Below, in pieces: positions 60,092 to 64,000 of a DNA stretch of 64,000 nucleotides (its first letter is position 1; each line of letters starts with the position of its first letter). Source of the stretch: Mesorhizobium jarvisii (GTDB lineage: Bacteria > Pseudomonadota > Alphaproteobacteria > Rhizobiales > Rhizobiaceae); the NCBI RefSeq assembly GCF_003601985.1, contig NZ_QZXA01000008.1, positions 248,001 through 312,000 on the forward strand, written 5' to 3'. The notes beneath the pieces are model-generated. The model was not told the origin of the DNA, ran no database searches, and worked only from the letters and a program-made list of their open reading frames with translations. The translations under genes and the position numbers were made by a program.

Positions 60092-60448
60092 TCACGGCAC
60101 CAGATCGATCGTCTCGGTCGTGTGTTCCACGCAGATGAAGCAGCAGGTGTCGCAAGGCTGGTCGTTATCAGGCCCGACGCCGGCCGAGATCCGGTCATTG
60201 CCGTCGACCCAGGCGCCATAGCAGATGCGCTCACCCTGATTGCAGGAAAGAGGCACCGATTTCTGGGAATTCGGGTCGATCAGGAACACCTTGCCGTTGC
60301 CCGGCCAGACGGTCTCGCGGTCGCGGCTGAACAGCTCGACCGCTACCGCTTCCTTGCGCAGGTTCTTGACGAAGAAGGCCATGTCGGCGGCCTTGGCCGA
60401 GGTCGTGCAGACGAGCGCCGCGAGCACGGCCATACGAAACAGCGTCAC
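60092..60448 (-). CDS. Small secreted cysteine-rich protein, WPGNGK family, copy 2
   Basis: A 118-residue exported protein. The GTG start has GGGAGG seven bases upstream and gives a signal peptide (TLFRMAVLAALVCTTSAKAA). The mature part mirrors copy 1: ETVWPGNGKVFLIDPN, SCNQGERICYGAWVDG and PCDTCCFIC, ending ETIDLVP. All six Cys positions are shared, including the C..CC..C cluster. The two copies flank the DUF1127 and TPR-regulator genes on the opposite strand to the regulator. Function unknown. Confidence 0.72.
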   Translation of the reverse strand: MTLFRMAVLAALVCTTSAKAADMAFFVKNLRKEAVAVELFSRDRETVWPGNGKVFLIDPNSQKSVPLSCNQGERICYGAWVDGNDRISAGVGPDNDQPCDTCCFICVEHTTETIDLVP

Positions 60449-60515
60449 GATCGGACCTCCCGAATCACCGCCGCAGAATCGCATGACCGCCCATGCCTGT
60501 CGCTCGCTTTTGGAA

Positions 60516-62003
60516 CTATTTCACGGAAGAACCTTCCGCCATGATCTGCCGCCCCAGCCGCACCGTTTCGCCGACCAGAAGATCGAGATCGTCGCGCCTT
60601 GTGCGGTGGTTGGCGATCGCCACGCGCAGCCAGTGTTCGCCATACAGGGTGGTGTCGGAAAGGGCGGCAATGCCCTTTTCCTGCAGCCGCAGCATGATCT
60701 CGGTGTTGAGCGCCTTCAGTGCCTCGCCGGTGACGCCGGGCTGGTAGCGGAAGCAGACGATGTTGATGGTCGGCGCCATCGCCAGCTCCAGCAGCGGCTC
60801 GGCCTCGATCAGCCCGGCGAGATAGGAGGCCTGCGCGATGTTCTGGTCGATGAGGCGGCCGAATTTATCGGCGCCATGTTCCTTCAGCGCCATCCAGACT
60901 TTCAGCGCGCGAAAACCGCGCGAGGTCTGCAGGCCGTAATCGTGCAGCCATTCGCCTGAGGCGAGGCCGCGCGGCGTCGATTCCAGATATTCCGGCGTCA
61001 CCGCGAAGGTCCGGCGATGCGCGACGGCGTCCCTGACCAGGGCGCAGCCGACCTCGAACGGCGCGTGCAGCCATTTGTGCGGATCGAGCGCGACGGAATC
61101 CGCCCATTCGATGCCGGCGACGCGATGCGCATTGTCGGGCGCGATCGCGATCAGCGCGCCGATGCAGCCATCGACATGGAACCATAGGCCTTCCTCATGC
61201 GCGAGCTTGGCGAGCGCCCGCAGATCGTCGATCGCACCGGTGTTGACGGTGCCGGCATTGCCGATGACGCAGGCCGGATTGAAACCGGCTTCGCGATCCT
61301 CCGATATCGCCGCGCGCAAGGCCGGTATGTCGATGCGCAGGCCGGCATCGGTCGGGATGCGGCGCAGCGCCCGGTTGCCGAGGCCGAGCGCTTCCATCGC
61401 CTTGCGGTGGCAGGAATGGATCTGGTCCGAGCCATAGAAGCGCAGCGGCTTTTCGATTGCGGCGACGCCGTGCTCGCGCACGTCGATGCCGGCCTTGGTG
61501 TTGCGCGCCACGGTCAGGCCGATGATGTTGGCCATCGAGCCACCGCTGACCAGCGTGCCGGAGGCGGAAGCGGGAAAGCCCAGCATCTGCTTGCACCAGT
61601 TGACCACCTGGCTGTCCATCAGCCCGGCGGCGTGGTTGCCGCCGCCGAGATTGGAACCCTGGATCGCCGCCAGGAAATCGCCGAGCGCGCCGGTGAAGTT
61701 GCTCGACCCCATGTACCAGGCCCAGAAGCGCGGATGGATGTTGCCCATCGGATAGGACATCACCGTGCGCGACACCTCGCCGTAGACGGCGGCCAGCGGC
61801 GCCGGCGATCGCGGCAAGGGTGCCGCGAAGGCTTCTCGCACCTCCGCCGGCATCTCGCGCCAGGCCGGGCGGTCCCTGATGTCGCTGAGGTAATCGACAG
61901 CATCATCGATGACCTGGTGCGACAGGGCTTGCACTGCGGCCCAGTCGGCGGGGTCGAGCGTTTCCTCGGCGGCCACGCCGAGGGTTTCCTGCGCGATGTC
62001 CAT
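60516..62003 (-). CDS. PLP-dependent group II amino-acid decarboxylase
   Basis: A 495-residue fold-type I decarboxylase of the AADC/GAD/cysteine-sulfinate group. The cofactor lysine is in DSVALDPHKWLH, the stacking region in WFHVDGCIGA, SGGSMANIIGLTVARN is the phosphate-binding segment, and MGNIHPRFWAWYMGS is typical of the bacterial subgroup. It begins 12 bases after a cysteine-synthase-like gene, so both are one transcript. That pairing recalls a known prokaryotic and algal arrangement in which a cysteate-forming synthase is joined to a decarboxylase to make taurine. Aromatic amino-acid or glutamate decarboxylation remains possible. Confidence 0.85.
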   Translation of the reverse strand: MDIAQETLGVAAEETLDPADWAAVQALSHQVIDDAVDYLSDIRDRPAWREMPAEVREAFAAPLPRSPAPLAAVYGEVSRTVMSYPMGNIHPRFWAWYMGSSNFTGALGDFLAAIQGSNLGGGNHAAGLMDSQVVNWCKQMLGFPASASGTLVSGGSMANIIGLTVARNTKAGIDVREHGVAAIEKPLRFYGSDQIHSCHRKAMEALGLGNRALRRIPTDAGLRIDIPALRAAISEDREAGFNPACVIGNAGTVNTGAIDDLRALAKLAHEEGLWFHVDGCIGALIAIAPDNAHRVAGIEWADSVALDPHKWLHAPFEVGCALVRDAVAHRRTFAVTPEYLESTPRGLASGEWLHDYGLQTSRGFRALKVWMALKEHGADKFGRLIDQNIAQASYLAGLIEAEPLLELAMAPTINIVCFRYQPGVTGEALKALNTEIMLRLQEKGIAALSDTTLYGEHWLRVAIANHRTRRDDLDLLVGETVRLGRQIMAEGSSVK

Positions 62004-62015
62004 GACCGGTCTCCG

Positions 62016-63104
62016 TCAAGCCGCCGGGAACTGGCAGCCGGGCGTCGAGCGCGACAGCGCCATCTCCTCGGCATCCATCTCGGCCTCGATGCCGTCGAAC
62101 AGCGGCGTCGACATGTAGCGCTCGCCGGTGTCGGGCAGCATGCACAGGATCACCGATCCGGCCGGCGCCTTTTCCGCGACCTGCCGCGCCACGGCGAAGG
62201 TGGCGCCGCCGGAAATGCCGGTGAAGATGCCCTCCTTCTGCGCCAAGGCCTTGGCCCACTTCATGCCTTCGGGTCCGGCAATCGGCACCACCTCGTCATA
62301 GAGGCTGGCGTCGATGGCTTCCTGCAGCACGTTGGGGATGAAGTCCGGCGTCCAGCCCTGGATCGGATGCGGCTCGAAGGCCGGGTGGCTGGCGGCAGGG
62401 GCGCCATGGGCACCGCGCTGCTGCGCCTTGCCGCTGCCGACCAGCTGCGCGTTGGCCGGTTCGGAGAGCACGATGCGGGTCTCCGGCCGCTCGCGGCGCA
62501 GCACGCGCGCCACGCCGACGACCGTGCCGCCGGTGCCGTAACCGGTGACGAAGCAGTCGAGCCGCGAGCCGGCGAAATCATTGATGATCTCGCGCGCCGT
62601 GGTGGCCTCGTGGATGGCGGCGTTCGCCGCCGTCTCGAACTGCCGGGCGAGGAACCAGCCATTGGCCTCGGCCAGTTCCACCGCCTTCTTGTACATGCCA
62701 AAACCCTTTTCGGCGCGTGGCGTCAGCACCACCTTGGCGCCGAGCATGCGCATCAGCTTGCGGCGCTCGACCGAAAAGCTGTCGGCCATGGTGACGACCA
62801 GCGGATAACCCTTCTGCGCGCAGACCATGGCCAGCCCAATGCCGGTGTTGCCGCTGGTTGCCTCGACCACCGTCTGGCCGGGCTTCAATGCGCCGCTACG
62901 CTCGCCCTCCTCGATGATGTTGAGCGCCAGCCGGTCCTTCACCGAGGCGGCGGGGTTGAAGAACTCGGCCTTGACGTAGATCGTCGCATGGGCCGGTGCC
63001 AGATTGTTGATGCGGATCACCGGCGTGTCGCCGACGGTGTCAAGAATGCTGTCGAACAGGCGGCCGCGTCCGGCGGTGGTTCTGATTTTCTGTCTATTCA
63101 ACAT
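62016..63104 (-). CDS. Cysteine synthase family protein (CysK-like)
   Basis: A fold-type II PLP enzyme of 362 residues, longer than CysK (~320). The cofactor Lys is in NPAASVKDR, the substrate loop is EATSGNTGIGLAM, the phosphate loop GTGGTVVGVARVL, and the PLP-contacting segment PDTGERYMST. A Gly/Ala-rich insertion near 235-255 (GKAQQRGAHGAPAASHP) and a C-terminal extension are unusual. Standard activity would be O-acetylserine plus sulfide to cysteine. Coupling to a decarboxylase gene suggests a specialised role such as cysteate formation from phosphoserine or serine and sulfite. A BTAD-type regulator is divergent. Confidence 0.83.
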   Translation of the reverse strand: MLNRQKIRTTAGRGRLFDSILDTVGDTPVIRINNLAPAHATIYVKAEFFNPAASVKDRLALNIIEEGERSGALKPGQTVVEATSGNTGIGLAMVCAQKGYPLVVTMADSFSVERRKLMRMLGAKVVLTPRAEKGFGMYKKAVELAEANGWFLARQFETAANAAIHEATTAREIINDFAGSRLDCFVTGYGTGGTVVGVARVLRRERPETRIVLSEPANAQLVGSGKAQQRGAHGAPAASHPAFEPHPIQGWTPDFIPNVLQEAIDASLYDEVVPIAGPEGMKWAKALAQKEGIFTGISGGATFAVARQVAEKAPAGSVILCMLPDTGERYMSTPLFDGIEAEMDAEEMALSRSTPGCQFPAA

Positions 63105-63307
63105 GTTTTGATCTCCTCGATCGTGTTCATCTTCACAGGCCGGTTACAAACCGGCGGCTTGGGCGGCGAGGTTTCGAGACATGGCCGCGCTAGGACTGAC
63201 ATGCCGACGATGCGGCAATGACGGTATCCGGCGCGAGATTCGCCCCGGATGCGCCGTGTCACGTTTGGTGATACAGCAAGGGTCGACGGGCCAGCGTGGG
63301 AGCAGGC

Positions 63308-64000
63308 GTGGAAACGCACGTGGAATCCGCACCATCGAGGCTGGAGGCTGACAGGCCGATCCTGTCCTTGCGCCTGCTCGGACCGCTGGAAATCCTGCGC
63401 GACGGCGTGCCAGTGGCGCTGCCGGCGTCGCGCAAGTTGCGCGCGCTCCTGGCCTATCTGGTGCTGGCGCCGCACGCCGTGGGCCGTGGCCGCCTGTGCG
63501 AGTTGTTGTGGGATGTGCCCAACGACCCCCGCGGCGAATTGCGCTGGTGCCTGAGCAAGCTGCGCGCCGCCCTCGACACGCCGGACCGGCGTCGGGTCAT
63601 CACCCCAGGCGATACGGTCGCGCTCGATCTCGAAGGCTGCCATGTCGATGCGCTGGAGATCAGCCATGCCGCCGCGCAAGGGATCGCTACGCTTGATGTG
63701 GAGCGGCTGCAGGCGCTGGCAGGACTCTTCGCCGGCGATCTGCTCGACGGGCTGGAGCTGGAGCGGAGCCCGCTTTTCGACGGCTGGCTGGTCGCCCAGC
63801 GCCGGCGTTTTCACGCATACCACGCCGCCGTGCTGGAACAGCTTGCCGCAAACCATCCGGCGGGCTCGCCCGAAATGTCCACGCATCTCGATAAATGGGT
63901 CGAGCTGGAGCCTTTCGACACGCGCGCTCATCTGGCCTTGCTATCCAATCTGGCCGAGCGCGGCGCTATCGGCGCGGCCGAGGAGCATCTGGCGTCGGCT
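63308..64000 (+). CDS. SARP/BTAD-type transcriptional regulator, 3' end missing
   Basis: An open frame of 231 codons running off the right edge. The N-terminal OmpR-like winged helix reads LSLRLLGPLEILRDGVPVALP, KLRALLAYLVLAP and GRLCELLWDVPNDPRGELRWCLSKLR; a helical BTAD-like domain follows (LFAGDLLDGLELERSPLFDGWLVAQR), then the start of a further helical repeat region. The GTG start has GGGAG five bases upstream; another GTG 12 bases earlier is possible. It is divergent from the CysK-like/decarboxylase operon across about 200 bp and is its likely regulator. Confidence 0.83.
   Translation, partial: METHVESAPSRLEADRPILSLRLLGPLEILRDGVPVALPASRKLRALLAYLVLAPHAVGRGRLCELLWDVPNDPRGELRWCLSKLRAALDTPDRRRVITPGDTVALDLEGCHVDALEISHAAAQGIATLDVERLQALAGLFAGDLLDGLELERSPLFDGWLVAQRRRFHAYHAAVLEQLAANHPAGSPEMSTHLDKWVELEPFDTRAHLALLSNLAERGAIGAAEEHLASA

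Noticed and set aside
63098..63931. 277-codon leftward open frame at the right end
   Set aside because: The opposite strand encodes a BTAD-type regulator with clear winged-helix sequence that continues off the edge; the leftward frame has no recognisable domain.

Overview
The window looks like chromosomal DNA of a Mesorhizobium-type alphaproteobacterium (Rhizobiales). The reasons are high GC, dense operons with 4-base ATGA/GTGA overlaps, a Rhizobium-type phospholipid N-methyltransferase beside dnaKJ, malonyl-CoA synthetase with a FadR-type regulator, a BacA/YddA-like ABC exporter, DUF1127 and DUF1330 proteins, and many hairpin intergenic repeats of the kind common in rhizobia. The genus is inferred from gene content. 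No rRNA, tRNA, CRISPR array or complete insertion sequence was seen.

Layout. 1-5052: deoC (cut by the left edge), a two-domain ALDH16-type aldehyde dehydrogenase, and an SDR plus FAH hydrolase pair that fits a 2-keto-3-deoxy-sugar-acid branch. 5233-16958: two divergent operons for amino-sugar salvage. Leftward run murQ, a binding protein, two permeases, a Gfo/Idh/MocA oxidoreductase and an ABC ATPase. Rightward run a BadF/BadG-type kinase, a GntR regulator, a SIS deaminase, nagA and an FAD oxidoreductase. Between them lie TGGTATT boxes repeated every 11 bp. Together they could import MurNAc/GlcNAc, phosphorylate it, cleave the lactyl ether, deacetylate and deaminate to fructose-6-phosphate. 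17035-22654: a YddA/BacA-like ABC protein, matB with a MatR-like regulator and candidate operator, and rpe.

22862-28688 holds two large secreted cysteine-rich proteins of unknown function that share an apparent ~100-residue domain; one also carries DUF11 repeats and a tandem array of CxCP repeats. 29177-34906: dnaK with a candidate heat-shock promoter, dnaJ, pmtA, a flavin reductase, pyrF and a DUF1330 protein. 34936-36297: a GntR regulator divergent from a cupin, with two abutting perfect palindromes between them. 36305-46168: an ATP-grasp protein, a tightly overlapping galactose-oxidation operon (SDR, dgoK, dgoA, lactonase; no dehydratase seen), a GGDEF-EAL protein, and a surface-glycan set (GT2, GtrA, polytopic GT).

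46391-53935: gshB, a low-GC orphan, comM, then a small insertion-like segment (DUF3303, TetR, DUF308 membrane protein) bracketed by decayed comM fragments, then glcB. 54205-64000: a HyuA-like protein, a cupredoxin, a CDGSH protein, two paralogous small secreted cysteine-rich proteins around a winged-helix/TPR regulator that is bracketed by inverted repeat copies, and a group II decarboxylase plus cysteine-synthase-like pair resembling a cysteate/taurine route. A BTAD-type regulator runs off the right edge.
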